A DNA stretch of 64,000 bases, taken from Ahaetulla prasina. Its lineage: Eukaryota > Chordata > Lepidosauria > Squamata > Colubridae. The stretch is taken from positions 32,689,435 to 32,753,434 of the forward strand of contig NC_080541.1 of assembly GCF_028640845.1 (NCBI RefSeq), given 5' to 3'. The notes beneath the pieces are model-generated. The model was not told the DNA's origin, did no database searches, and saw only the letters and a program-made list of their open reading frames with translations. A program made the position numbers and the translations under genes. Within the stretch, counting starts at the first letter, position 1. Each line of letters begins with the position of its first letter. This document shows, piece by piece, positions 21,501 through 32,127 of the stretch.

Positions 21501-23538
21501 AACAACAAACCTTGGTTCACACCTAAACTTAAGCAGCTACGACATTCCAAAGAGGAAGCCTACAGAAACGGTGATAAAATGCTGTACAATCAGGCCAGAA
21601 ATGCACTAACAAGGGAGATCAGAGCAGCAAAAAGAAGTTACTCTGAAAAGCTAAAGAATCAGTTTTCAGCAAATGAACCAGCAAACATGTGGAAAACTCT
21701 TAAAAATATCACCGGCTATGGCAAACCTCCTTCCCAGGCTGAAGGTAATCAACAATTGGCAGATGACCTGAATGAGTTTTACTGCAGGTTTGAAAGGAAA
21801 CTACAGCCACCTATCTCCACAACCCCCATCTCAGACACACCAACAACAGCCAAGCCTCCTACAACTGACCCCATTTCATTGGGTTCACAACCCCTAGTGA
21901 TCACAGAAAAGGAAGTGCAGGACCTATTTCACAGACAAAAGCCAGGAAAAGCTCCAGGCCCAGACAAGATAACTCCTTCTTGCTTAAAAGTCTGTGCTGA
22001 CCAATTGGCCCCCATCTTCACCCATATTTTCAATAAATCACTAGAGATGTGTTATGTTCCTTCTTGCTTCAAACGCTCTACCATCATCCCAGTGCCGAAG
22101 AAGCCCACCATCAAGGAACTGAATGACTACAGACCAGTTGCTTTAACATCTGTAGTCATGAAAACCTTTGAAAGGCTAGTGCTTTCCTACTTGAAAACCA
22201 TCACGGATCCGCTGTTAGATCCCTTGCAATTTGCATACCGAGCAAATAGATCAACAGATGATGCTGTTAATATGGCTCTGCACTACATCCTACAACATCT
22301 TGAGTCTCCAAAGACCTATGCAAGGGTCCTTTTTGTAGACTTTAGTTCAGCATTCAATACCATCATTCCAGACATTCTTCTAACTAAGCTAAACCAGCTA
22401 CAGGTACTGGAACAGACTTGTAAATGGATCACAAGCTTCCTAACAAACAGGAAGCAGCAGGTGAAGCTAAGCAAGATCACATCAAATACCTGCACAATTA
22501 GCACAGCCCCCCCCCTCCAAGGCTGTGTGCTTTCCCCACTTCTCTCTGTATACCAATGACTGCATCTCCAACAATCCATCTGTTAAGCCACTGAAGTTCG
22601 CAGATGACACAACAGTGATTGGTCTCATTCGAGACAATGACGAATCCGCATATAGACGAGAGGTCGAACGACTAGCCTTGTGGTGCAACCAAAACAATCT
22701 GGAACTGAACACACTCAAAACCGTAGAAATGGTGGTAGACTTTAGGAGAAACCCTTCCATACTTCCACCTCTCACAATACTAGACAACACAGTATCAACA
22801 GTAGAGACCTTTAAATTTCTAGGTTCTATCATATCGCAAGATCTCAAATGGACAGCTAACATCAAAACATCATTAAAAAGGACAACAAAGAATGTTCTTT
22901 CTGCGCCAACTCAGTAAGCTCAAACTGCCCAAGGAGCTGCTGATCCAGTTCTACAGAGGAATTATTGAGTCTGTCATTTGCACCTCTATAACTGTCTGGT
23001 TCGGTTCTGCAACCCAACAAGAAAAACACAGACTTCAGAGGATAATTAGAACTGCAGAAAAAATAATTGCTACCAACCTGCCTTCCATTGAGGACCTGTA
23101 TACTGCACGAATCAAGAAGAGGGCCGTGAAAATATTTACAGATCCCTCACATCCAGGACATAAACTGTTTCAACTCCTACCCTCAAAACGACGCTATAGA
23201 GCACTGCACACCAGAACAACTAGACACAAGAACAGTTTTTTCCCGAAGGCCATCACTCTGCTAAACAAATAATTCCCTCAACACTGTCAAACTATTTACT
23301 AAATCTGCACTACTATTAATCTTCTCATAGTTCCCATCACCAATCTCTTTCCACTCATGACTGTAACTTTGTTGCTGGCAATCCTTATGATTTATATTGA
23401 TATATTGACCATCATTTGTGTTGTAAATGTTGTACCTTGATGAAGATATCTTTTCTTTTATGTACACTGAGAGTATATGCACCAAGACAAATTCCTTGTG
23501 TGTCCAATCACACTTGGCCAATAAAAAAATTCTATCAG
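21478..23538 (+). mobile_element. Snake1-type CR1/L3 LINE, longest copy
   Basis: Insertion in SDC2 intron 3, antisense to the gene. It holds most of the reverse-transcriptase region, the C-terminal region, the 3' UTR and the end CACTTGGCCAATAAAAAAATTC with hardly any microsatellite tail. 5' truncated (no endonuclease). Frames change near 22540 (small deletion) and 22890 (one or two bases). The family is the CR1/L3 group known in snakes as Snake1. Confidence 0.92.
21483..23272 (+). pseudogene. Reverse transcriptase of Snake1-type LINE
   Basis: Three frames in sequence. The first (to about 22540) has KPGKAPGPDKITPSCLK (RT block 1-2), LNDYRPVALTSVVMKTFERL (block 3), LLDPLQFAYRANRSTDDAV, VLFVDFSSAFNTI (block A, catalytic Asp) and QGCVLSPLL (block B). 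The second (about 22540-22900) has FADDT at 22597-22611 (block C, catalytic Asp pair) and EMVVDFRRNPS. The third (22892-23272) has the C-terminal region to ITLLNK and the stop. Two frameshifts prevent a full product, but all catalytic blocks are present and intact as written. Confidence 0.9.
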
Positions 23539-24226
23539 ATAGAGTTCTAAGGATTGTACGGAGTCAGGGACCATTTGGTTCCTCAGGATACCTGCAATTC
23601 CACTTAACCTTGGTCAGATACTGTACTTCCACAGAGTCAAAGGTTAACTGTATTTCCATTTTATCAAGACAAAGCCACAGCTTGTTTGCTCTCCTCCCAT
23701 CCACCCCAATACTGTCTCCAGGCACCATTTAGATGTAGTGACCCCAGCAAATTTTGGGGAGGAAAGAAAAAGTAGAGCTGCAGAGAATCTGCATATTGAT
23801 CACACTATGATTGAATTTTTGACTTCAAGCATGAAAAAAAAGGCAAGACTCAATATAACAGGCAAGAACTATGAGGCAGAACAAGAGTTCACATCATTAC
23901 CTGCTGAATAGTTTCCTTCAGAAAGGACTGAAGCTCATATAATAGTAAATCCCTCAAACTTAACTGTCATGGCTGTTTCGTAGACAATACTCAAGCACCT
24001 GATTGGACATTTGCAGATAGCTGGGGGATGGCCTGGGTGGTGTGGTTGAGAGAGAACTTTCCTTTATGTTGTTTGCTCGGGAAAAATCTCAGATTCAGTT
24101 TATGCTATTTCTGAACCATTTTAAGCATCTATAAAGTACACTCTTGGCAAAACAAATGGACAGGAGTCCTATGCTAGATAACTCAGTGGGGATAGCTAAC
24201 ACTTACACCTGCCAAATAATCTAGGA

Positions 24227-24627
24227 CTGTGATGGCAAACCTATGGCATGTGTGCCAGAGGTAGCATGCAAGCCCTCTCTATGGGCATGCGCACTGTCAC
24301 CAGCTGCTCTTCTGGTTTCTGGCATGTACATGTGCGCTGGCCAGCTGGTCTTCGCAGGTGCCGGTGCACCAGAAAACAGCCTGAAAACGATCCCCAAAAC
24401 AGCCTGAAAACAGGCATGTGCACACCAGCCAGCTGGTTTTGGGGTTTCTGGTGCTCATATGCAAAGACCAGCTGGCTGGCGAACATGCTGGAAACCCGAA
24501 GACCAGCTGGCGGGTGTGCCCAGGCAGCTGGTCTTTGGGTTTCCAGTGCTCTGGCGTGCGCATATGCAAATACATCCATGTGCATTCCAGTTTGGGCACT
24601 CAGTGCCGAAAAGGTTTGCCATCACCG
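24227..24627. mobile_element. hAT-like MITE, about 400 bp
   Basis: Left end CTGTGATGGCAAACCTATGG and right end AAGGTTTGCCATCACCG are terminal inverted repeats of the CAGTGATGGCGAACC family; flanks ATCTAGGA / ATTTAAGA agree at 6 of 8. The middle repeats GACCAGCTGGC-like words several times, giving overlapping frames on both strands that are not genes. Confidence 0.82.
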
Positions 24628-24878
24628 ATTTAAGATATTATATTTGGCATATTTAAAAGGAGTTTAGAAGCAGTATTTGCATTGCTTCTGCGCATTCCCT
24701 AGTTTAAGTAATCCTCCTGGAGAAACAACCTTCTTTTTGTCACTGAGGAGTCCAGCAACCAGATGTAAATGTATCCAGTTTGCATAATTTCAAAAATGAA
24801 AAGCAATCATTTTTCTAGTTTCGTATTCAAAATCATGCCGTGCCATAAAATCATTTTTCATAATTGAGGGGTCCAATT

Positions 24879-24918
24879 TACACGTGTACGTGTACATGCA
24901 CATGCACATGCACACACA
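24879..24918. repeat. 40-bp alternating purine-pyrimidine tract
   Basis: TACACGTGTACGTGTACATG followed by CACATGCACATGCACACACA alternates strictly, the pattern that favours left-handed Z-DNA. Confidence 0.9.
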
Positions 24919-25815
24919 GACAGATTAATAATCATTATCAGTTCATATACAGAAGGAATCAAACTTTCCAAATCCCTCCAGATGTCCAGATGAGTGTAAG
25001 TGTAAGTCCATCCTCCATAAATAACAAAAGCAAGCATTGGTTATTAAAAGATTATCCATTCCTTTAACCCATCGCTGATTTAAAATATACAATTGAGCAA
25101 AGTAAGAATTAAGTGCCTCTGTTTTCCTTCTTAGTACTTATTTTTCCAGTTATAAGACTGGAAACCCCACTTTCTATCTTTTTGCCTATAGGTATGTTGA
25201 ACTTGCCCATGTAAATGATAACATAGCCAAACTTAGCCGATCTTGAAAAGTTAGGGATGGTCAGACCAAAACTGTGCTTTGTGGGGAAAACACCAAGGAA
25301 TTCCAGGAACATAAATTAGACTGAGAAGTTGAAAAAATATCCTGGAAAAAGGCAACGATAAACCACTTCCTTAGCAAAAAAACAAAAACATGTTTTTTTA
25401 AAGATATCTGAAATTGAACTTGACAAAGGAGACTTTACACATATATTGAACTGGATACAAGCATTTTGAAGCTTTGGAGTTAAAGATTCTTCACTAGAAC
25501 AATCTGGTACTAGGAAAGAAAATGTCTAAACTAATGTGGGCTCCCTATTCCTAAATGGAGAAAAATACTTTTTTTTTTTAAACAGTTCCATATGTTCTTC
25601 TATGCTTTCCATTAAAGCCTTTTTCCTCTTTGCAACTGAGTTTTCAGCAACAGAGATATAAATAACAGGAAACAGTATTGTTTGCCTAATATGGCGTTTT
25701 ATAAAGCTGATAGAGCTATGCAAATTGTTAAAAGTTAAGTGTTTTGGACTATCTGGGTATATTCCAAAATGACACGTTTTGTATTGTTATAGCAGCAACA
25801 TAAGCTTCTGAAATA

Positions 25816-27182
25816 CAGACATGTGAAAAAGCACACGCCATTGAAATTTTGATTTTTTCAACATATTTCACCATACAAATATTTGACATTCATTTCAACA
25901 ATATTGACAAATAAAGGGGATATAACAAGGATCATAATTATTTACATGTTTTAATTTAAGTAAATATAAATGCAAATTTCACATGTGAAAAAAGTAAGTA
26001 CACTCCTATATTTATGACATCTCAATTAAATTTAGGATCAGGTGCTAATGATTAGAACACTGTAACAGACAATCTGGGAGGAATTTGTGCCATTTAAAAA
26101 TCTGACATTTGAATTTGCTCTTCTTGTTGAAGTGTATGACATCACCATGCTTAGATCAAAAGAGCTGTCTGAGACCTTCCAAAAGATTATAGATGCCTAT
26201 GAATCTGGGAAGAGATTAAAAAGGTCGCCAAAAAACTGGACGTAAATCTTTCCACTGTCTGCAAAATCATCTACAAATGGAGATTTTAAACAGCTGCCAA
26301 GTTGGCTGTCCCAGAAAGATCAGCCTTAGACTAGAATGCAAGTTGTTGAAAGAAGTATTTAAGAACCCCAACATTTCATCACATGACCTACAGTTTGCTT
26401 TCCCCACTATTGATATCAAAGTGTATGATTCTACCATTAGAAAGCAGCTATGTAAATTAGATTTACATGGCAGATGTGCAAGCAGGAACCCTTTGCTATC
26501 CAAAAAGACTATCAGGGAAAGACTGAAGTTTGATGGTAGAAATCTTATGGTTTGGGATTGCCTTGCTACATGAGGCCTGGGCAGCTCCTCTCAGAATTCA
26601 CTATGGATTCTTCATTGTACCAAAAAGTTCTTGAGGATAACGTGAAACCATTTGTCAGAAGATTGATGCTCAGCTGCAAGTAGATCTTGCAACATGACAA
26701 TGACCCTAAACAATTCACCAAGGAATGGCTGAAAAAAAAGAAATTGAGGTTTGTGGAATGGCTAAGTCAAAGCCCACATCTAAATCCCATCCAGATGTTG
26801 TAGGGTGATTTGACACAGGTTGTGCATGCAGGAAACCCCTCAAATATTACACAACTGAAAAAAATTCTGCAATGGAGAAGTGGGGAAAATTATTTGTACT
26901 TTATCTCTGAGACTGGTAGACAATTGTAGTATAAGAAACAGATATTATGGTTGGTTCTCCCAAAGAGAACTACAGGTATTAAAGCCAAGGTTATAGTTAT
27001 TTTTTTCACAGAAGGAAATAGTGTAGCTTTGAATTAATGATTGTATAGTCAATTTTTCATTTTTTTGCTCAATTAACATCTCTTTTATCTTTAGATACTG
27101 TTTAAAGATAACATATCAATATTTCCAAGTATGTTTTAAAAAAAGACTTTACATGGGGTGGACTTACTTTTTCATATGACTG
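25816..27182 (+). mobile_element. Tc1/mariner-like transposon relic
   Basis: The left end CAGACATGTGAAAAAG (preceded by TA) and right end (reverse complement CAGTCATATGAAAAAGTAAG) are inverted repeats; a second inner copy, CACATGTGAAAAAAGTAAGTAC at 25979, suggests IR/DR-type ends. Between them a Tc1-like transposase is barely recognisable: a helix-turn-helix near 26200-26280 (VAKKLDV..STVCKI), a GCPRKIS hook, then LHGRCASRNPLLSKK. Many stops. Confidence 0.8.
26277..26573 (+). pseudogene. Tc1-like transposase fragment
   Basis: 98-codon open stretch with CPRKISLRLECKLLKEVFKNP, STIRKQLCKLDLHGRC and LLSKKTIRERLKF, the order seen between the two N-terminal DNA-binding helices and the DDE domain of Tc1 transposases. 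The catalytic DDE part downstream (26580-26900) is broken by stops. Dead. Confidence 0.75.
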
Positions 27183-27472
27183 GAGCTACATAAATCGGGA
27201 GAAAGATATGCTGTTTTAATTTTTTTAAGAACTGCTTTATGTCAGCTCATATGAGGATTTGCCTCATTTTAATAGGCATGCAGTACTTTTAACAGAGAAG
27301 AGCAAAGTCCAGTAGCACTCTTAACAGAGTGCACTGCTATAATATTAAATACAGTCATCCTTACAACTGATCCACAGCTTTGCACCAAATCTAGTAAATC
27401 TTAAAACATAACCAAATGGTATCTCTAAAATTTATTACAGTATTTGAAACAACCAAATTAGCATCTCCTTCT

Positions 27473-27659
27473 TGTAATGTATTTGAATTTTAGGAGGGAA
27501 ATTTGGGCGGGAAAATGCACGTTGCTGATTGGCTGATGTCTCAGCCAAATATTATTTAAAGAGGGGTTTTTGCCTGTTGGCTTTTGCTGGGATCACAATA
27601 AACCAAAGAGCTGTTGTCACTTGTATTGTCTCCTGCCTCTTCATTGCCCGAACATAACA
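27473..27659 (+). mobile_element. Solo LTR (Ty3/gypsy-like) with 5-bp TSD
   Basis: 187 bases starting TGTAATGTATTTG and ending CGAACATAACA, the same ends as the LTR at 41866-42053 and similar throughout (GGCGGGAAA, GATTGGCTG, AGAGCTGTTGTCACT, CTCCTGCCTC). Flanked by CTTCT at 27468-27472 and 27660-27664. It is antisense to SDC2 and lies 27 bases inside intron 3 from the exon 3 donor. Confidence 0.92.
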
Positions 27660-27686
27660 CTTCTCTTCTTCTTCTCTTGTACACAC

Positions 27687-27826
27687 CTTTGTTTGTGTAG
27701 GTACCTTGGTCTTTGTTTTCGATGTAGTTCTCTCAATCGTAGGAGCATCACTTGTTGGCAGCATCTTTGGAAGCATTCTAGTGGTCATCACTACTGTGTT
27801 TTCTTCTTCCTCTTCTTCTTCATCTC
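27687..27826 (-). CDS. SDC2: Syndecan-2, ectodomain exon with acidic tract
   Basis: Seen: minus-strand acceptor CTCTTTTTCAG, 140 bases, donor AAAG|GTGTGT. The first two bases complete a Gly codon begun in exon 2; then follow 46 residues: D and seven Glu in a row, NTVVMTTRMLPKMLPTSDAP, then a Thr/Lys-rich end finishing VPTQTK. The exon ends in phase 0, as the next exon requires. The Leu-Pro-Lys-Met/Ile-Leu and the TQTK end are recognisable syndecan-2 landmarks; the Glu run is longer than the acidic stretch I remember in mammals. The donor is weaker than consensus (GTGTGT), and a solo LTR begins 27 bases into the intron. Confidence 0.93.
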
Positions 27827-27934
27827 CTGAAAAAGAGATGTGAATTTAATTTTATACCGTTGTTCTTTTTTATTGTTATGTGTGCTCTCCTTAAGACTAA
27901 TTATAATAAAGTTGTTAAAGACGTCATAGTTTTT

Positions 27935-28205
27935 TTTATTTTTTTACTTATTTATTTGTCACAACAGTATATGTAAGCATAAGCATGAAATAACTATACG
28001 ATATATAAGCATAAACATAATCATAAGTATGTAATAACTATATGAAAATGGATACAATCAAAGGGAACATTAGGACAGGAACAGTAGGCACGCTTGTGCT
28101 CTTATGCACGCCCCTTACAGATCTCTTAGGAATGGGGTGAGGTCAATAGTAGATAGTCTTTGGTTAAAGCTTTGGGGATTTTGGGAAGAGACCACAGAGT
28201 TTAAG
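27935..28205 (-). mobile_element. LINE 3' end (same family as 52140-52928)
   Basis: Shares GGACAGGAACAGTAGGCACG, CTTATGCACGCCCCTTA and AATGGGGTGAGGTCAATAG with the copy at 52140. Minus orientation, with the 3' end at about 27935 (T-rich, TATTTATTTGTCACAAC). Only the 3' UTR and last codons are present. Confidence 0.8.
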
Positions 28206-28732
28206 CATTTACATGTCAAATCCAAGACATTCAGAGATGCATTTTTTCCCAGAACAATCTCTAAGGTCACTTAGGAGAAAAGGTACATTTCAGATCTCTG
28301 GCAGAATGAAAATTTCAATCCGTGTTTTCCAGACTCAGCTGAAAGTAATCAAAATAATTAGTTTCCCGAACAGAAGAGTTTCATGATCTTAAAAGAAATC
28401 GCAAGCAAGTCAGCTCAGCAAGTTTTTGTACGTAATAAATTCCAACAAATGGGCAGTGACACTAAAAGGTCTTGCTTCTTATGCTGATTATTTCCACCTA
28501 GGAATAGCTTGACAACCAATTTCATCAGGTGACACAGAAAAGGTAGATATGGAAAAAGGCAGATGAGACATAGCAGTTGTTTTAAATAGTGTTTGTTTTA
28601 AATAGGGCTGTATAAACAATTTTATGCTAGATATTAATTTTAGAAAATTCTGGATCATAGCACATTTGATTATGTATTACAAGCAAATCTTTAAAAAGGC
28701 CTTTGCAAGAGAAATCTAAGAATTATATAGAC

Positions 28733-28790
28733 CAGTGGTGGGTTCTAACCGGTGTTACCACTGGTTCACTACATGCTTGTGCCAATAAAA
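28733..28790. mobile_element. hAT-like MITE left end
   Basis: CAGTGGTGGGTTCTAACCGG is the left terminus of the family at 532-712; the right part is lost. A TTGCTTGTGCCAATAAAATC duplication follows at about 28773-28822. Confidence 0.65.
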
Positions 28791-29040
28791 TCAATAAAAG
28801 TTTGCTTGTGCCAATAAAATCATTCTTATAAAACAGACATTTTTTTTAAAAAAAATGCATCTCATGTAAACAGTAGTATCACTGTTAGGATGCATGACAC
28901 TTGTGATATCAAATTAGAAGAGTGGAATCAAACTTATTCACAGAAGCTTTTGGAGTGACCTTCAGCCAATCAATCTCTCTCAATTTAACTTAAGCCACAG
29001 GACTGTTGTTGAGGAAAAACAGATGTAGGAAGGAATATAC

Positions 29041-29478
29041 ACATAGAATAGAATAGAATAGAATAGAATAGAATAGAATAGAATAGAATAGAATAGAATA
29101 GAATAGAATGGAATGGAATGGAATGGAATGGAATGGAATAGAATTTTTTATTGGCCAAGTGTGATTGGACACACAAGGAATTTGTCTTGGTGAGTATGCT
29201 CTCAGTGTACATAAAGAAAAGATACCTTCATCAAGGTACAACACTTACAACACTTAATGATAGTCATAGGGTACAAATTTAACACTTAATGATACAACAC
29301 TTAATGATAGTCATAATACAAATAAGCAATTAGGAAACAATCAATATCAATATAAATCGTAAGGATACAAGCAACAAAGTTATAATCATATAGTCATAAG
29401 TGGAAGGATATGGGTGATGGAAACGATGAGAAGATTAATAGTAGTGCAGATTTAGTAAATAGTTTGACAGTGTTGCTA
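29041..29478 (-). mobile_element. Snake1-type LINE 3' end with AGAAT tail
   Basis: Minus-strand copy. The tail (AGAAT)n at 29044-29109 changes to (GGAAT)n at 29109-29140, then the LINE 3' end (TTTTTTATTGGCCAAGTGTG on the plus strand) and 3' UTR follow up to about 29478. An AACACTTAATGATA phrase is repeated three times at 29250-29306, a local duplication inside the UTR. Confidence 0.92.
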
Positions 29479-29903
29479 TCTATGTTCCAGGTTGTACTTC
29501 TAATTAATACACACACACAAACACACACACCCCTACGCATACATATGTTATTTTCTGAATTTTCTGCAGTATGAATTAAGTACATTCTGTACATATTGAC
29601 TAAATGTTGCCTCACACATTACAGTACGTTAGGAAGACATAAATGCCAGCCATGATGATACATATAGGGAACATACAAAGTTGTACTTTACTGAGTGGGA
29701 TTACTGCTCTGTCTAGTCACTGCCATCTGCTTTGACAGCTCATACTTCACTCCTCTCTAGAGCCAACAGCTGGAAAAGAAAGCCAGACAAAGGTTGCTTT
29801 GCTGGCTGTGTTTTGAAGTATCTATTGGGTACACAGCAAACCCACACAAGAGTCTGTTATCTCTTGTCTCCCAAATCTGATTGGAAGAAGTAAAAACACA
29901 TTG

Positions 29904-30783
29904 CAGGTAGTTCTCGACTTACGAGAAAATTTCTGTTGCTAAGCAAGGCAGTTGATAAATGATTTTTTCCGCCACTTACAACCTTTTATGCCACAGTTGT
30001 TAAGCAAATCACTGCAGTTGTTAAGTGAATCATGCTGTTCTGACCCAAACATGACAAACCCTCTGAAGTTAACTCAAAGATTCCTTTATTAGGAGTGCCA
30101 GCAGACCCAGCAAAAAGTTTCCCTCTCACCACAGGCTAACAAGTCCATCTGGCTGGGAGATGAACAGTTGTCTGCCACATCTATTCATCTCTGCCCCCTG
30201 CCTTTTATCCCCAGAGCTAGGGTGGGGCTGCATTAGCAGTGGTGATTCTTCCTTCCCAAAGATCAGCCCACAGATTTCCACTGCTCTCCTCTTCTGCGCA
30301 TCCTTGTGTGAGGCACTGGACCCAGCTGTTCCTCCTCTTCATCAACAGCCACCTCCAGACCTGGGGGCTGTTGACTATCTGAGGGCTGATGGATGGCCCA
30401 GACTCTGCCTCTGTCTCTCTCTCTCTCTGCCAGCTCCATTCCCTCTTCCCCCTCGAAGCTCTCAGGTTGCCTTGATGCTGATCCTGACTCCTACGCCTCC
30501 TCCTCCTCCTCTGATTTGGCTGCTGGAGCGGCCGGCGGCCAACAGGCCACAACACATGTGGTCATTACACGTGGCTTGTACAAAGGATGATTATATGATT
30601 CTGGGACAGTGCAACTGTCATAGCTACATGCCAGTTGCCAAGTGGCCTGTATTTTGATCACATGACCATAGGATGCTACAATGGTCATAAGTATGAAAAC
30701 CGGTTATAAATGGTTTTTTTTTCCAGGGCTGTAGTAACTTTGAATGGTCACTAAATGAATGGTTCTAAATCAAGGACTAGCTG
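29904..30783 (+). mobile_element. MITE (CAGGTAGTTCTCGACTTACG) split by a solo LTR
   Basis: Left end CAGGTAGTTCTCGACTTACG; right end TCAAGGACTAGCTG. Body phrases CCACAGTTGTTAAGCAAATC and TTGATCACATGACCATAGG are typical of a common reptile non-autonomous DNA element. It is interrupted at 30036-30554. No clear target duplication. Confidence 0.8.
30036..30554 (-). mobile_element. Solo LTR inside a MITE
   Basis: On the minus strand it begins TGTTGTGGCCTGTTGG and ends GTTTGGGTCAGAACA. Inside are a TATA-like GGGATAAAAGGC and, about 90 bases further, the poly(A) signal AATAAAG, the usual order of a retroviral or gypsy-type LTR. Flanks CATGC / CATGT agree at 4 of 5. No internal coding region remains. 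Proline- and serine-rich reading frames in it are not genes. The parent family is not identified. Confidence 0.8.
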
Positions 30784-31100
30784 TAGTTTGCTTTGGTTTT
30801 GTGTGCAACCAAGGTTTGGAGCAGCTTTCAGGTGCAAAAACGGGATCCTGACTTGATTTCAATCTACAATTCCACACTGCAGACTGGTGGAATATTAGGG
30901 TGAAGGAGACATTCCTGGCTAATTTCAGACTCAAAAGAAAGATGTGCTTCTTCAGCTCTCCAAAAACTGGCTGTCCTAATGAAGATGGCAAGTGAGATGA
31001 CCGATCTTTCCTACTGCCTATTATTTTCTGAAGAAAAAACCCCTCAAAACCCTAGAGATGCTAAGGATGGAATAAATTCTCTCATGCAACGTGTTATATA

Positions 31101-31458
31101 CCGTATATACTCGAATATAAGCCGATCCGAGTATAAGCCGAGGTCCCCAATTTTACCCCAAAAACTGGGGTAAACTGGGGACTCGAGTATAAGCCGAGGG
31201 TGGGAAATGAGGCACCTACCGGTTGGGGAAACTCTCCCTCCCTCAGCTGAGAAGGCTGGCGGCTCCCCGCCCGCCTCTCACTGCACCGGCAGGGCTTCCC
31301 GCTAATGCAAAAGCCCGTCCGTAAAATGTGAAAAAGAAGAAAAACCTCGAGTATAAGCCGAATATACTCGAGTATAAAAAAAACTCGAATATACTAAAAA
31401 AACTATAAGTCCACAAAAAACGTGCTGAAAAACTCGGCTTATACTCGAGTATATACGG
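31101..31458. mobile_element. TA-flanked MITE with CCGTATATACTCGA termini
   Basis: Ends CCGTATATACTCGAATATAA and, reversed, CCGTATATACTCGAGTATAA form inverted repeats, with TA on both sides as for Tc1/mariner-type insertion. Inside, the ATAAGCCGA motif recurs, and a GC-rich block at 31227-31320 (CTGAGAAGGCTGGCGGCTCC) is shared with the gypsy-like element at 43364-43462. It lies 38 bases from the SDC2 exon 2 donor. Confidence 0.88.
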
Positions 31459-31497
31459 TAATTCATAATCCTTTCTTCTTACAGACTATTGACTTAC

Positions 31498-31609
31498 CAG
31501 AGCCTGATCCAGAAATATAATCATCGTCATCAAAGGGGTAGACTCCTGATGCTTCTTCAATAGAGCTGTTGTCAAGGTATAAGTCTTTATCAGAGGTCAG
31601 TTCTGCTCT
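31498..31609 (-). CDS. SDC2: Syndecan-2, N-terminal ectodomain exon with GAG sites
   Basis: Seen: minus-strand acceptor GCTCATTTCCAG, 112 bases in phase 0, donor CTG|GTAAGT. It encodes [37 protein letters not shown] plus the first base of a Gly codon (given here in full only as landmarks: RAELTSDKD at residues 1-9, EEASG at 18-22, DDDDY at 27-31, SGSGS at 33-37). Known: Ser-Gly pairs next to acidic residues are the xylosylation sites for heparan sulfate; EEASG and the SGSGSG run (the latter completed in exon 3) fit. The signal-peptide exon that must precede it is not found in the remaining 32 kb, consistent with the very large first intron of SDC2 in other vertebrates. Confidence 0.96.
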
Positions 31610-32127
31610 CTGGAAATGAGCATAAAACAAGTGCATCATTAGTTCACCGCCATATTACAAAAGCAACCAAAACAACTTCTGATTTAGAGATGCCCTGGTA
31701 AATCAATACCGTATAAGAATGGAGGAAGCAACTGTGACTAAAAGATAGTGGCAAATTATTTTAAAATATCAATTTTTAACATGGAATGGTGCCATGAGAC
31801 TATAAATCACAGTAAATCAAAAAGGATTTACCAAACAGTTAAGACAAGAGAAATGGAGGATTCATTAACTGTCATCTTTGAGCTTAATGAATTTGTTGAA
31901 GCGTAAAGTTTGTATTTCTTTGGCTCAAGAGGGCATTAAAAGTTATATTAAAAATTAAAATGACCCTAGCCATTTCTTTGAATACCTGTGCATCATAACC
32001 TCCAGGAGAATATTCCCAATGCTGCAAATTGTTAGTTGCTGACATGATCCACATATTAGAAAAAGGAGATGAGAGATCTCTTGTTTTCCTTTTATGTGAC
32101 AATTCACAGATAAATGAGTAAAAGCAG

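Larger units (their letters stand above)
21137..27686 (-). other. SDC2: SDC2 intron 3
   Basis: Holds, in order, the Snake1 LINE (21478-23538), a hAT-like MITE (24227-24627), a Tc1-like relic (25816-27182) and a solo LTR (27473-27659). Stretches 23539-24226 and 24628-25815 show nothing else that I recognise. All insertions leave the splice sites intact. Confidence 0.85.
27827..31497 (-). other. SDC2: SDC2 intron 2
   Basis: Carries a LINE tail (27935-28205), a MITE fragment (28733-28790), a Snake1 end (29041-29478), a MITE with a solo LTR inside (29904-30783) and a TA-flanked MITE (31101-31458). Stretches 28206-28732, 29479-29903 (with a short CA run near 29510) and 30784-31098 show nothing else. 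Confidence 0.85.

Noticed and set aside
24248..24667. Several overlapping frames of 65-139 codons
   Set aside because: All fall within a MITE with repeated GACCAGCTGG-type words; no domain.
30160..30657. 165-codon proline/serine-rich frame
   Set aside because: It lies inside the solo LTR and MITE, overlaps a frame of similar length on the other strand and has no splice or domain evidence.
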